DNA from: JBEDUK01 sp963781595
GTDB taxonomy: Bacteria; Actinomycetota; UBA4738
DNA length: 64,000 nucleotides
Assembly: GCA_963781595.1 (NCBI GenBank)
Contig: CAWAGG010000006.1
Location: 1,984,001 to 2,048,000, forward strand
Direction: 5' to 3'
Shown here: piece by piece, positions 33,088 through 41,823 of the stretch
Position numbering within the stretch: position 1 is the stretch's first letter
How the letters are laid out: each line of letters opens with the position of its first letter
The notes under the pieces: model-generated
Seen by the model: the letters and a program-made list of their open reading frames with translations, nothing else
The model's database searches: none
What the model was told of the DNA's origin: nothing
Program-made: the position numbers and the translations under genes

Positions 33088-34491
33088 CTACGTGGCCGCC
33101 GCCGGGGCCTTCGCCTCCGCCTCGTCGGCCTCCTTGATCAGCTGCTCCGCGAGCTCACGCTTCGCCGCGGCATCCAGCTTCTTCGTTTCGTTCTCGACCG
33201 CGCGTCGGTTGAACGTCTGGTTCCAGTAGTCGAGCGAGTCGAACCCCAGCAGGACCGCCTTGCCGACGAACTGCCGCAGGACCTCGTTCGTCGGACCCAT
33301 GACCCAGCCTGCCTTCGCGTCGCGCAGGTAACGTTCGAGCTCCATGTCGCGCTTGTAGCCCGAACCGCCGCACGCGTGCAGCATCTTGTCGACCACGTGG
33401 GCGACGTTCTTCGCGGCTTCGAACTTGATCTGCCACGCCCAGTGCAGGTAGTCCGCGCGCGCGAACTCGCCCGGCTCCAGCCGCCGCGTGTTGTCGTCGG
33501 TCGCCCGGTCCATCGCCTGTGCCACGGACAGGACGAACAGCCGTGAGGCGTTCGTGTCCATGACGGCCTCGCCGACGTAGTCCTGGATCGTCGGGTAGTC
33601 GGCGACGCGCAGGCCGACGTCGACGTGCCGCTTGCGGGTCGTGTGGCGCTTCGCGATGTCGATCGCGCCCATCGCGATCCCGTTCCACACCGACGACGAA
33701 CCGACCAGGAACCACGGATCGACCGACTCGTCGTTCGACGCCGCGCCGTCGCCGGTCGGGCCGACCAGCTGCTCGCCGGGGACCTCGACGTTCTCGATCG
33801 TCAGCGGACCGGACTGGTTGCCGCGTAGGCCGAGTGCGTCCCAGAGGGCCGGCTGCGCCTGCGCGTCGGGCCCGTCGATCACGAACACCGAGAGGTCGTC
33901 GTAGCCCTTGAAGTCCGGGCTGGTGGTCTGCACGACGTAGAAGTCGGCGAACCCCGCCGACGTCGTCCAGGACGCCTTCTTGCGGACCGTGTAGCCGCCG
34001 TTCGACGCTTCGGCGCCTGACGAGATCGGGTACCAGAAGTGCGACCCGGTCTCGGGGTCGGAGTACGACAGCGTGCCGATCTTGCCGGAGTTCAGCGGCC
34101 GGATGTACTTGTCCACCAGCGCGTCCGTCGCCCGCAGCATGATCGCGTTGACGGCGCCGATGTGCATCACGTAGCACATCGCGGTCGACGCGCAGCCGTA
34201 CCGGGCGATCGTCTCGCAGACCATCGAGTAGGCGACGTGGTTCTGGCCGAGCCCGCCGTACTCCTCCGGGACCGTGAGGGCGAGGAACCCGTGCTCGCCG
34301 AGCAGCTCGAGGTTCCGGCGGGGGAACAGCAGCTCGTCGTCCGAGCGCTTCGCGTTCGCCCGCATCTCCTGTTCGCACAGCTCGATCAGCTCGGCCCGCA
34401 GCTCCTGCTGGCGATCCGTGAGGACCCAGTTCGGGTCCCACTCGTAGCCGAGCCCCCAGAAGGGCTCCGAACCCCACATCTTGTCCGCCAT
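33088..34491 (-). CDS. Acyl-CoA dehydrogenase family flavoprotein
   Basis: This 467-residue protein has the full ACAD fold. The N-terminal helical part contains HGFLALTVPEEYGGLGQNHVAYSMV; the middle beta domain has SYSDPETGSHFWYPI and WTTSAGFADFYVVQTT. The C-terminal helices include HACGGSGYKRDMELERYLRDAKAGWVMGPTNEVLRQFVG, with a Gly-rich FAD contact. It oxidises an acyl-CoA or similar thioester; the specificity is unknown. It is the first gene of the minus-strand operon, with GGAGGGA before the ATG at 34491 and TACGAT (34544-34549, minus strand) as a likely -10. Confidence 0.9.
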   Translation of the reverse strand: MADKMWGSEPFWGLGYEWDPNWVLTDRQQELRAELIELCEQEMRANAKRSDDELLFPRRNLELLGEHGFLALTVPEEYGGLGQNHVAYSMVCETIARYGCASTAMCYVMHIGAVNAIMLRATDALVDKYIRPLNSGKIGTLSYSDPETGSHFWYPISSGAEASNGGYTVRKKASWTTSAGFADFYVVQTTSPDFKGYDDLSVFVIDGPDAQAQPALWDALGLRGNQSGPLTIENVEVPGEQLVGPTGDGAASNDESVDPWFLVGSSSVWNGIAMGAIDIAKRHTTRKRHVDVGLRVADYPTIQDYVGEAVMDTNASRLFVLSVAQAMDRATDDNTRRLEPGEFARADYLHWAWQIKFEAAKNVAHVVDKMLHACGGSGYKRDMELERYLRDAKAGWVMGPTNEVLRQFVGKAVLLGFDSLDYWNQTFNRRAVENETKKLDAAAKRELAEQLIKEADEAEAKAPAAAT

Positions 34492-34592
34492 CCGACCCGT
34501 CCCTCCGCGTGTTCGGTGTGTCCGGACCTCACATAGAGCCAGCATCGTAATCCACGCGCGGCGTCGTGGTGAAGCCGTGCCCCGAGGACGAG

Positions 34593-34625
34593 CGCGCCGG
34601 CGCCCGAGGTTCCGGCGCCGGCGCG
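34593..34625 (-). terminator. Strong hairpin terminator after the APC permease
   Basis: Perfect 12-bp GC stem: arms CGCGCCGGCGCC (34593-34604) and GGCGCCGGCGCG (34614-34625), with a 9-base loop. It lies 35 bases after the permease stop and before the acyl-CoA dehydrogenase promoter. Confidence 0.75.
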
Positions 34626-34659
34626 GTCGAACCGATCGGCTCCCGAGGCCGCCGCGCGG

Positions 34660-36129
34660 CTAGCCGGGGAGTTCCTCCTCGTGGAGCAGCCGCATCTGCT
34701 CTTCGTTCGGCATCGGGGAGATGTCCTTGTCGCGGAACGTGATCGGCGCCTTGTCCTGGACGGCGCGGCGATAGAAGTACAGCAGCACCGCGACGACGAG
34801 CACGCCCACCCCGATCCACAGCGGCCATCCGCTGAACGTGTATCCGCCGAACAGCGCCGCGAGATCGCTCTGGGTCACCCCGAAGATGAGGAACACGAAG
34901 TTGGCGAGCGCGCAGAGCGCCGCGATCGGCACCCAGATCGGGCTCACCTTGATCGGGCGCGGCCAGTCCGGACGGTCCCGCCGCAGGAGCAGGAAGGCCG
35001 TCAACGCGAGCACGTGGCACAACACGTACCCGATGTTCGACAGGTACAGGATCGCCAGGTTGTTCGCCACGAAGATGATCAGCAGGACGTTGACGACCAT
35101 GTCCACGGTCATCGCGCGGGCGGGAACGTGGAACCGGTTCAGGTGGAACAGCTGCTTGACGGTCATGTGGTCACGCGCGATCCCGTACAGGGCGCGCCCA
35201 CCGTCCGCCGTCGCGGAGTTCATCGACAGGATCAGGCTGGCGATCAGGCAGATCAGCGCGAAACCGCCCCACGCGTTGCCGGCGATCTCCTTGAATGCCG
35301 TCACGTAGAAGCCGCCGGCGTCGCCGGTCGAACCGACCACGCCGCCGAGGCCGAGTGGCAGCAGCACGTACACGAGCAGCGAGAACGTCGCGGCCGTCCG
35401 CAGCGCCAGCGTCGTGTCGCGCTTCGTGTTGTGGTACTCGGGCGCGAAGCTCGCGCAGACCTCGATCCCATAAGCGGACCAGCACATGATGAACAGCCAC
35501 ACCATCCAGACGCTGAAGTTGCTGTGCCCGGGCGTCGTCAGGTACGTGATGTTCGAGCTGTGCCACGTGCCGGTGAAGTACGGGAGCACGATGAACACGA
35601 AGAGGGGGAACATCAGCAGGACGCCGGTCACGTAGCCCACGGCCAGTGAGGGCTTGACGCCGAAGATGTTGAACAGCCAGACCGCGAGGACCAGGCCGAC
35701 CCCGATCGCCTGGGCCAGGCCGAAGTGCCCGATGTGCCACGTGACGCCCGAGAACCACTCGGCTTGGATCAGCCCGCCGATCAGGTTGCCGAAGATCGAG
35801 AGCACGACCGACCAGCCGATCCAGTACCCGAACGCGGCGATGGGTCCGAACAGGGAGAAGTACTTCCGCCAGCCTTCGTAGGCATACAGCGAGATGCCGC
35901 CCGGCTTGTCCGGAAACATGGCGGCGCTCTCCGAGTAGATCCAGTTCTGGAGCAGGCCGATCACCGCTGAGATCCCCCACAGGACGATCGCGCCGAGCGC
36001 TCCGACCGAAGCGAACACGAATCCGAGGCCGGCGAACAGGAAGCCCGGGTTGCACAGCGCGATGACGAACCCGTCGTACCAGTGGAGCGACTTGAGCAGC
36101 TGGCGTTCTTCGACCACTGCCTGAGCCAC
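34660..36129 (-). CDS. APC superfamily amino acid/amine permease
   Basis: This 489-residue integral membrane protein has about 12 hydrophobic segments beginning with WYDGFVIALCNPGFLFAGLG. It contains APC motifs such as GGISLYAYEGWRKYFS (after TM2) and NSATADGGRALYGIARD (cytoplasmic loop). It probably imports the substrate of the neighbouring C1-amine or acyl-CoA genes (inference). The GTG at 36129 is preceded by GAGGGAGGGG; the 27 extra residues of the longer frame run into the promoter and are rejected. Confidence 0.88.
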   Translation of the reverse strand: MAQAVVEERQLLKSLHWYDGFVIALCNPGFLFAGLGFVFASVGALGAIVLWGISAVIGLLQNWIYSESAAMFPDKPGGISLYAYEGWRKYFSLFGPIAAFGYWIGWSVVLSIFGNLIGGLIQAEWFSGVTWHIGHFGLAQAIGVGLVLAVWLFNIFGVKPSLAVGYVTGVLLMFPLFVFIVLPYFTGTWHSSNITYLTTPGHSNFSVWMVWLFIMCWSAYGIEVCASFAPEYHNTKRDTTLALRTAATFSLLVYVLLPLGLGGVVGSTGDAGGFYVTAFKEIAGNAWGGFALICLIASLILSMNSATADGGRALYGIARDHMTVKQLFHLNRFHVPARAMTVDMVVNVLLIIFVANNLAILYLSNIGYVLCHVLALTAFLLLRRDRPDWPRPIKVSPIWVPIAALCALANFVFLIFGVTQSDLAALFGGYTFSGWPLWIGVGVLVVAVLLYFYRRAVQDKAPITFRDKDISPMPNEEQMRLLHEEELPG

Positions 36130-36174
36130 GCGTCCCCTCCCTCTCGTGTCCCGGTCGGCTACGGCGCCGGCGTC

Positions 36175-36197
36175 GGTATAGCACCCCGTCAGGGGTG
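36175..36197 (-). promoter_or_regulatory. Permease promoter with adjoining palindrome
   Basis: On the minus strand, TATACC (36175-36180) is a -10 candidate. Directly upstream is the perfect inverted repeat CACCCC-gtca-GGGGTG (36182-36197), positioned between -35 and -10 where a repressor would act. Confidence 0.45.
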
Positions 36198-36292
36198 AAG
36201 CAACTGGCATCCCACGAGCGGCCGGGGGAGCGTCCGGTGGGCGATCCGCACATGCCGGTGGGTCGATCGGGAGCGTGCGCCCGCGCCTGGGG

Positions 36293-36298
36293 TACGAT
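36293..36298 (+). promoter_or_regulatory. -10 element, leaderless start of the zinc-ribbon gene
   Basis: TACGAT lies 7 bases before the ATG at 36306 with no SD sequence. Confidence 0.45.
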
Positions 36299-36305
36299 CG
36301 GCGGG

Positions 36306-36659
36306 ATGAAGGGACCTCCCATCACGGTGCGCTGCGACTGCGGGAACGTCCACTACGTTCCCTACGGTGAAGCGTGGCGGTGCGAACGATGCGGCAGACG
36401 GTTCAACACGTCGCAGATTCCGGCGGACGAGTACTGGGGCATCATGCGCGAACAGCGGAGGTTGCGGTTCCGCGCGATGGGCGTTGCCGGCTTGATCGTC
36501 GCCACGTTCGTGACCCTCGGCCTGACGGTCGGCCAGCGCTTCTTCCTCTTGGTTCCGGTCGCACTCGGACTGTGGTTCATCTTCTACATGCCTCAATGGA
36601 GGCGGAAGGTGCGCGCCGCCGCCCGCTCGCTGCCGACCTGGGACCTGACGCCCGACTGA
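36306..36659 (+). CDS. Zinc-ribbon membrane protein (117 aa)
   Basis: This 117-residue protein has an N-terminal zinc ribbon with CDCG and CERCG cysteine pairs (about residues 9-30). Two adjacent hydrophobic helices follow (about 58-95, AGLIVATFVTLGLTVG and FFLLVPVALGLWFIFYM), then a basic C-terminal tail. It is probably a membrane-anchored zinc-binding protein with unknown partner. It ends one base before the universal stress protein gene, forming a two-gene unit. Confidence 0.75.
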   Translation: MKGPPITVRCDCGNVHYVPYGEAWRCERCGRRFNTSQIPADEYWGIMREQRRLRFRAMGVAGLIVATFVTLGLTVGQRFFLLVPVALGLWFIFYMPQWRRKVRAAARSLPTWDLTPD

Positions 36660-36660
36660 C

Positions 36661-37131
36661 ATGCTCCGCCTCAGAGGCCCCATCTCCCCAGCTCTTGCTC
36701 GGCACGATCAGGGCCTGTCGCGACCGGTCCTGCTTGCCACGTTCGACGTCCCGTTCGACGCCTCGGCCGTCGTCATCGCCGTCGGCGCAGCGGTCGAGTC
36801 TGGCCGTCCGCTGATCGTCGCGAACGTCGTCGAGATCCCGCCGCTCCCGCTGTCCGTGATCATGGGCTACGACCAGCTCGACTACACCGCGGAGATGGAG
36901 GATTCGCTCCGCGCTCCGGCCGAGCTTGCGGCTTCGTTGGGTATCCCGGTCGAACGCATCCGCGTCAGGACCCCTCGGCCGACCCGGGCACTCATCGAGG
37001 TGGCGACGGAGCGGGCGCTCGGCCTGCTCGTGTTCGGTCCCGAGCGTGGACGGTTGCCCGGGCGCCGGTATCGGAGGGCCGCCCGAGCGATCCGGGATGA
37101 GGCGCCGTGCCTCGTCTGGCTCGCAGGGTGA
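36661..37131 (+). CDS. Universal stress protein (UspA) family
   Basis: A 156-residue UspA-like domain: PVLLATFDVPFDASAVVIAV (first strand and helix), GRPLIVANVVE, and the C-terminal LIEVATERALGLLVFGPERGRLPGRRYRRAARAI. The last segment corresponds to the G-2x-G-9x-G-S/T nucleotide loop, but Arg-rich and lacking the terminal Ser/Thr, so ATP binding is doubtful. It is coupled to the zinc-ribbon gene. The role is unspecified. Confidence 0.75.
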   Translation: MLRLRGPISPALARHDQGLSRPVLLATFDVPFDASAVVIAVGAAVESGRPLIVANVVEIPPLPLSVIMGYDQLDYTAEMEDSLRAPAELAASLGIPVERIRVRTPRPTRALIEVATERALGLLVFGPERGRLPGRRYRRAARAIRDEAPCLVWLAG

Positions 37132-37246
37132 GTCCCCTTCCCCCGGTCGCATCACCCCGGCACGGGCGGATGATCACCGCGCGCTTGTGTGGCATCTGAA
37201 CACGAACCCGCTTGACTTCCCGCGCGCGTTCCGCGTTCACTACGCG

Positions 37247-37260
37247 ATGGTCCGGACCAT
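37247..37260. promoter_or_regulatory. Perfect 14-bp palindrome upstream of the PucR-type regulator
   Basis: ATGGTCCGGACCAT is fully self-complementary and sits 30 bases before the TTG start at 37291, near a TTGACT hexamer (37212-37217) that could be a -35. Likely an autoregulatory operator; inference. Confidence 0.5.
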
Positions 37261-37290
37261 TCCCGGCGCGCCGAGAGGGGGCCGAACGGG

Positions 37291-39198
37291 TTGGAGGCGG
37301 CAGGCGGACGATCGGGAGGTGCGCGCACCGCGCGCCGGCTCGCTGCGGTCCGGCGCGTCCCGGACGAGAAGGCCTACCTCTACCAGATCATCCAGACGAT
37401 CGGCTCGGGGCCCGACCTCGAGACGATCCTTCGCGGGATCGTTCGCCTCGTCACGGAGGCGACGGACTGCCACGCCTGCCTGATCTTCTTCGTCCAGGAC
37501 GGGCGCCTGGTCCTGCGGTGCGCATCGGCGCCGTACGGGCACCTCGCGGACAAGGTGAGCATGGCGATCGGCGAGGGCCTCGGCGGCTGGGTCGCCAAGA
37601 CGCGGCGGTCGGCGTTCATCAAGGAGAACGCGCTCCAGGACCCGCGGGTCCGGTACTTCCCGGAGTTCGAGGAGGAACGCTTCCAGTCGCTGGTCTCGGT
37701 CCCGATCTTCTCCCGCAGCGGTGATGTGATCGGCGTGGTGAGCCTGCACGCCGAGGCTCCGCACGAGTTCGCGCGGGCCGACCTGGACTTCCTCGAGCAC
37801 ACGGCCTCGCTGGTGGCCGGCGCCGTGGAGAACGCGCGCCTCTACGAGGAGGCGACGCACCGGGTCGCGCTCCTGACCGACCTGTCGCGGCTCGCACAAC
37901 GGATCGCCACGGCCGGCGGCGTCGACGATCTGCTCCCGATGGTCGCGGACGACGGTCGCGAGCTGCTGGGCGCCGAACGCTGCGAGGTCCACCTGCTCGA
38001 TCCCGAGGAACGGCTGGTCCTGCGCGCGGCGAGTCCCCGGCGTGGCCCGGGCGTTCCGCTCGACCCTCGGCGTTTGTGGATCGGTTCGCTCGGCCTGGGT
38101 CCGAACGGCGCGTCGCCGCGCAGGCCCGACCCGGGTTCCGAGGAGGCCCGGACGCTCGCAGAGGCGCTGTGGGGCGAACAGCTGACGGGGACGCCGGTCT
38201 TCGCCCCGCTCGCGGTCGGTGAGGAACGGCTGGGGGTGCTGTCGGCCGTGGTGCCGCAGCCGTCGGACGATGCGCAGAACGTGCTGTCGGCGGTCGCCTC
38301 GCACGTCGCGGTGGCGCTCAAGCAGCACCAGCTGATCGATTGGCTGAAGGAGAAGAACCTGGTCAAGGAGTTCTTCGAGGCGCTCGCGGGCGGCGAGACC
38401 GCCGGTGGCGGGCTGGAGCGGGCAGCCGCGCGCCTGGGGTGCGACCTCGACGCGCCGCACCTCGTCCTCCACGCTCGGCCCTGGCAAGGCGTCGCGATGG
38501 CGTCCACCAAGCGCGGTCGTAGACCCGCCGGCGAGGGGCCGCAGCAGGCCCCCTGGCGCGACCTGGCGGAGCGGATCGAGGCGCGGCTCGTATCGCTGCT
38601 CCCGGGTGCGCTGTTCGACCGCCGGGAGACCTCGGTGCGCGCGCTGATCCGCGTTCGCGACGGCCAGGACGATCCCGCCGAGTCCGTCCGACGCGCCTAC
38701 GAGGAGCTCGGGGTCACCGTCCGGGGTGGGATCGCCGTCGGGCTGTCCAACGTCTGTCGGGGCGCTGCGTCGTTCCCGCAAGGGTTCGACGAAGCGCATT
38801 CGGCGGCCGAGGTCGGAGCGTTGATCCGCGGCGCCTCGGGCGTGTTCACCTACGAGGACCTCGGCCCCTACAAGTACGTCCTCGGTGCGGAGGACGGCGT
38901 CCGCGACCGGTATCAGCAGGCGCTCGATCGCCTAGCCGATTACGACCGGCGTCGGAGCACCCAGCTGCTCCAGACGCTCGAGGGGTACCTCGACGGCCGC
39001 GGGAACGTCGTCGGGAGCTCGCGCGCGCTCTACATCCACCCGAACACGCTCCGCCAGCGCTTGGCCAGGATCGAGCGCGTCGCCGACCTCGACCTGGAAC
39101 ACGAGGACTGGCTGTCGCTCGCGATCGCGGCGAAGGTCGTGAAGCTCCGCCAGATGCGGAGGTTCGCCCGAGAGGAAGCGAGGGGGAAGGATGCCTGA
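37291..39198 (+). CDS. GAF-domain regulator with PucR/CdaR-type C-terminal HTH
   Basis: A 635-residue regulator. A GAF domain at about residues 35-185 contains HACLIFFVQDGRLVLR and AIGEGLGGWVAKTRRSAFI. A second GAF-like region lies at about 195-345, then a GGDEF-like/CdaR middle. The PucR helix-turn-helix at the C-terminus (about 565-625) reads LDGRGNVVGSSRALYIHPNTLRQRLARIE. Such proteins control purine, amino-acid or amine catabolic genes in actinomycetes. The TTG start has GAGAGGGGG at 9 bases; no better start exists between the palindrome and the GAF domain. A regulatory link to the amine genes to its left is possible but not shown. Confidence 0.85.
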   Translation: MEAAGGRSGGARTARRLAAVRRVPDEKAYLYQIIQTIGSGPDLETILRGIVRLVTEATDCHACLIFFVQDGRLVLRCASAPYGHLADKVSMAIGEGLGGWVAKTRRSAFIKENALQDPRVRYFPEFEEERFQSLVSVPIFSRSGDVIGVVSLHAEAPHEFARADLDFLEHTASLVAGAVENARLYEEATHRVALLTDLSRLAQRIATAGGVDDLLPMVADDGRELLGAERCEVHLLDPEERLVLRAASPRRGPGVPLDPRRLWIGSLGLGPNGASPRRPDPGSEEARTLAEALWGEQLTGTPVFAPLAVGEERLGVLSAVVPQPSDDAQNVLSAVASHVAVALKQHQLIDWLKEKNLVKEFFEALAGGETAGGGLERAAARLGCDLDAPHLVLHARPWQGVAMASTKRGRRPAGEGPQQAPWRDLAERIEARLVSLLPGALFDRRETSVRALIRVRDGQDDPAESVRRAYEELGVTVRGGIAVGLSNVCRGAASFPQGFDEAHSAAEVGALIRGASGVFTYEDLGPYKYVLGAEDGVRDRYQQALDRLADYDRRRSTQLLQTLEGYLDGRGNVVGSSRALYIHPNTLRQRLARIERVADLDLEHEDWLSLAIAAKVVKLRQMRRFAREEARGKDA

Positions 39199-39237
39199 CG
39201 AGGTCTGGTTCGATCTTGCGGTCTCGCGCCCAGGCGT

Positions 39238-39936
39238 TCAGCCGAACAGCGATGGCCGCGTGCTCTCGTTCAGGTAGCTCGCGAGGCGACCGTACCCGAA
39301 CGCTTCGAGCTTCGTGGCGAGGACCAGGAAGAGCTGCGCCGTCATCACCGCGTCGTCCAGCGCGTGGTGCGCATCCTCGACCGGCACGCCGTACCGCTGC
39401 GCCGCCTCCGCGAGCGACGGCAGCCGGGGCCGGGTCACGTCCCGTGACAGCCGGTCGTACGCGAGGTGGAGGCGAGCGACGTCGACCGCGCGCCTCGACC
39501 ACCGGCTCTTGCGGGTGCGGAACATCTTCCCGAGGAAGTGGGTCTCGATCTCGGCGACCCACACGAGCAGGTACCGGCGGTCGACGGCCGCGCCGAGCGC
39601 TGCGCGAGCCTCGTCAGGACTCCCGGCGCCGTCGAGGTCGATCGGCCGGAGGTGGTGGACCGTGATCGACCCGTGCGAAAGGGGAGATGCCGGCGCGACC
39701 TCCTGGTACAGCGCCGAACCCAAGCTCACGCGGCCGCCCTCCACCGGCACGACGCCGAAGGAGATGACGGAGTCGCGCTTCAGGTCCAGGCCCGTGGTTT
39801 CGAAATCCAGCGCGGCGAACGGAACGCTCCGCCAGCCCCGCCGGCGGTAGGTCCGGGAAGGCGGCGCCGGCCGCCTGGCCGAGCCCGTGACCGGCGCCGC
39901 AGCACCCCCAGCCCCGACGGCGTCCGGGGCGCTCAT
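39238..39936 (-). CDS. DnaQ-like 3'-5' exonuclease (DEDDh)
   Basis: This 232-residue exonuclease shows the DEDDh motifs in order: FAALDFETTGLD (D, E), the middle helix with RAVDVARLHLAYDR (D), and HHALDDAVMTAQLF (H...D). It resembles the epsilon-like exonucleases paired with CBS/DUF294 proteins. The ATG at 39936 overlaps the stop of the upstream CBS-domain gene (ATGA), so the two are co-translated. Confidence 0.88.
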   Translation of the reverse strand: MSAPDAVGAGGAAAPVTGSARRPAPPSRTYRRRGWRSVPFAALDFETTGLDLKRDSVISFGVVPVEGGRVSLGSALYQEVAPASPLSHGSITVHHLRPIDLDGAGSPDEARAALGAAVDRRYLLVWVAEIETHFLGKMFRTRKSRWSRRAVDVARLHLAYDRLSRDVTRPRLPSLAEAAQRYGVPVEDAHHALDDAVMTAQLFLVLATKLEAFGYGRLASYLNESTRPSLFG

Positions 39937-41771
39937 CGCGTGCGGATCCCGAGGTCGGCCGCGAGGACCTTCTGCGCACGCCTGATCGCTCGGAACGCGT
40001 CCTTCAGCTGGCGCCGTTCGAGCGGGCCCAGGGTCTTCGGGTCGACGTGGTCGTCGGGCGCCTCGCCGTCGCGCACCTGGTGGATCTGGTGGCGGAGCCG
40101 AACGCCCCACAGGATCCGGAACGCCTCGCCCAGTCCGTCGCTGGTTTCCGCGTCGATCACGCCGGCGGACCGCGCCGCCCGGAGCCGGACCAGCGTTCGC
40201 TTCTCGGCGATCCCCGCCGAGATCGCGTAGTTCCTCGCCAGGTTCGTCACGAGCGTGATGCCCCGGTGCTTCACGTCGAGCGTGCCCGCGTGTTCGCCGT
40301 GTGCTTCGACGACCAGGTCGCGGAAGAACCCGGTCGGGGGGCTCTCGTCGAGCGCGCGCCGCGACAGGTGGCGGACGAACAACGGCCGCGACGAGGCCGT
40401 CCTGATCAGGCCGTCGAGGGTGCGGTCGACGTCGAGCGGCCCGGCGACCCGCCGGTAGTCGAACACGATGGAGGTCAGGATGCTGCCCTCGAGCCCAGGG
40501 TCGCTCATCCAGCCCTCGAACGCCTCCGCCCACCCCTGGAGCGTCTTGCGGAGGTCCGGGTTCTCCGCCATCACCCCACCGGTGCAGCGCGTCAGCCCGA
40601 CGGCTTCGAGGTCGTCCGTCACCCGCTTCGTCATCTCGGCGAAGTAGGGATCGATCTCACCGACGGCGCGATCCTGCGGGTCGAACGCGAGCGCGTGGTC
40701 CTGGTCCGAATGCAGGGCCTGCTCGTGCCGCGCCGCGCTCCCGAGCGCCATCCACGCCCAGGGCGCGGGCGGGTCGCCCAGGTCGTCGATCGCGAGGTCG
40801 ATCGAACGCGCGGTGAGCGCATCGACCGTGACGCCGACCACGTGGCCGACGTCGACCGGATCGGCGTGCGCGTCGACGAGGGCGAACACGACCTTCGGAA
40901 GGTCGCGGCCGGCGGCCACCAGGCGCCCGCGGTCCGGGGCGCGCTCGATCGCGCTCTTGAGCGCCACGGGTGAGTAACGCTCCAGGCGCATCAGGTCCGT
41001 GTCGGTCACGATCCCGACGAGCGTCCCGTCCCGTTCGGTCACGGGGAAGTGGTGGAAGCCGCGCTCGTACATCAGCGAAAGGACCTCCGCGGCCATCGTC
41101 TCCGGCGGCACGGTCACCGCTGGGAACGACATGATGCGCTCGACGGGGGTGTCCGCGGCGAGCCCGGCAGCGAGGACGTTCGTCCTCAGGTCGCGATCCG
41201 TGAGGATCCCCAACGAGCCGTCGCGAAGTACCAGCAGCGAGGAGACCCGCTCCCGTGCCATGAGGCTGGCCGCCTCGCGGACCGTGGTCCCCGGCTCGCA
41301 CGTCACGGCCCGCCGCTGGATCAGGCTGCCGACCTGGACGGCGCTCCGGTCGGTGCGGAGCGCGTCGCGCTGTTCCTCGAGGCGGATGATCTGCCGCCGC
41401 GCCGTCGAGCCCATGAATGCCAGCCCGCCCGCGGTCCCGAGGACCCGCTCTGCGACGTGGCCGTCGATCAGGTAGCAGATCGTGTCCTCGTGCGCCCGCA
41501 TCGTGGCCGACGGCCCGAGTCCCGAGAACAACGACAGCTGGCCGAAGGCCTCGCCCTCCATCAGCACGTCGAGGAGCTGGTCGCCCTCGACCAGCTCGAC
41601 GGCGCCCTTGCGCACGACGTAGAGGAACCGCGCGGGGTCGCCCCCTTCCTGCAGGATCACGGCGCCCTGCGGGAAGTACTCGATCCGCACGTTCCCGGCC
41701 ACCCGCGCGAGGCGTTCGGGCGAGAGGGAGTCGAACGGCGGGTGCTTGACGAGGAACGCCGCCACGTCCAT
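39933..41771 (-). CDS. cNMP-binding / CBS / DUF294 GlnD-like nucleotidyltransferase protein
   Basis: This is a 612-residue multi-domain protein. A cNMP-binding domain spans about 10-125 (GAVILQEGGDPARFLYVV, EGEAFGQLSLFSG). A CBS pair spans about 145-275 (REAASLMARERVSSLLVL, GILTDRDLR, GIVTDTDLM). A DUF294 nucleotidyltransferase domain of GlnD type contains ALGSAARHEQALHSDQDHAL (G-S and D-x-D metal motif), and a DUF294_C helical domain runs from about 450 to 600. It probably modifies a partner protein in response to adenosine or cyclic nucleotides. It is followed by, and overlaps, a DEDDh exonuclease, a pairing seen in other bacteria. Confidence 0.9.
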   Translation of the reverse strand: MDVAAFLVKHPPFDSLSPERLARVAGNVRIEYFPQGAVILQEGGDPARFLYVVRKGAVELVEGDQLLDVLMEGEAFGQLSLFSGLGPSATMRAHEDTICYLIDGHVAERVLGTAGGLAFMGSTARRQIIRLEEQRDALRTDRSAVQVGSLIQRRAVTCEPGTTVREAASLMARERVSSLLVLRDGSLGILTDRDLRTNVLAAGLAADTPVERIMSFPAVTVPPETMAAEVLSLMYERGFHHFPVTERDGTLVGIVTDTDLMRLERYSPVALKSAIERAPDRGRLVAAGRDLPKVVFALVDAHADPVDVGHVVGVTVDALTARSIDLAIDDLGDPPAPWAWMALGSAARHEQALHSDQDHALAFDPQDRAVGEIDPYFAEMTKRVTDDLEAVGLTRCTGGVMAENPDLRKTLQGWAEAFEGWMSDPGLEGSILTSIVFDYRRVAGPLDVDRTLDGLIRTASSRPLFVRHLSRRALDESPPTGFFRDLVVEAHGEHAGTLDVKHRGITLVTNLARNYAISAGIAEKRTLVRLRAARSAGVIDAETSDGLGEAFRILWGVRLRHQIHQVRDGEAPDDHVDPKTLGPLERRQLKDAFRAIRRAQKVLAADLGIRTR

Positions 41772-41823
41772 GCCGCCCCGGAGTATGCCATCGGCGCCGC
41801 CGTCCGAACGCGCTGGTCCGGGC

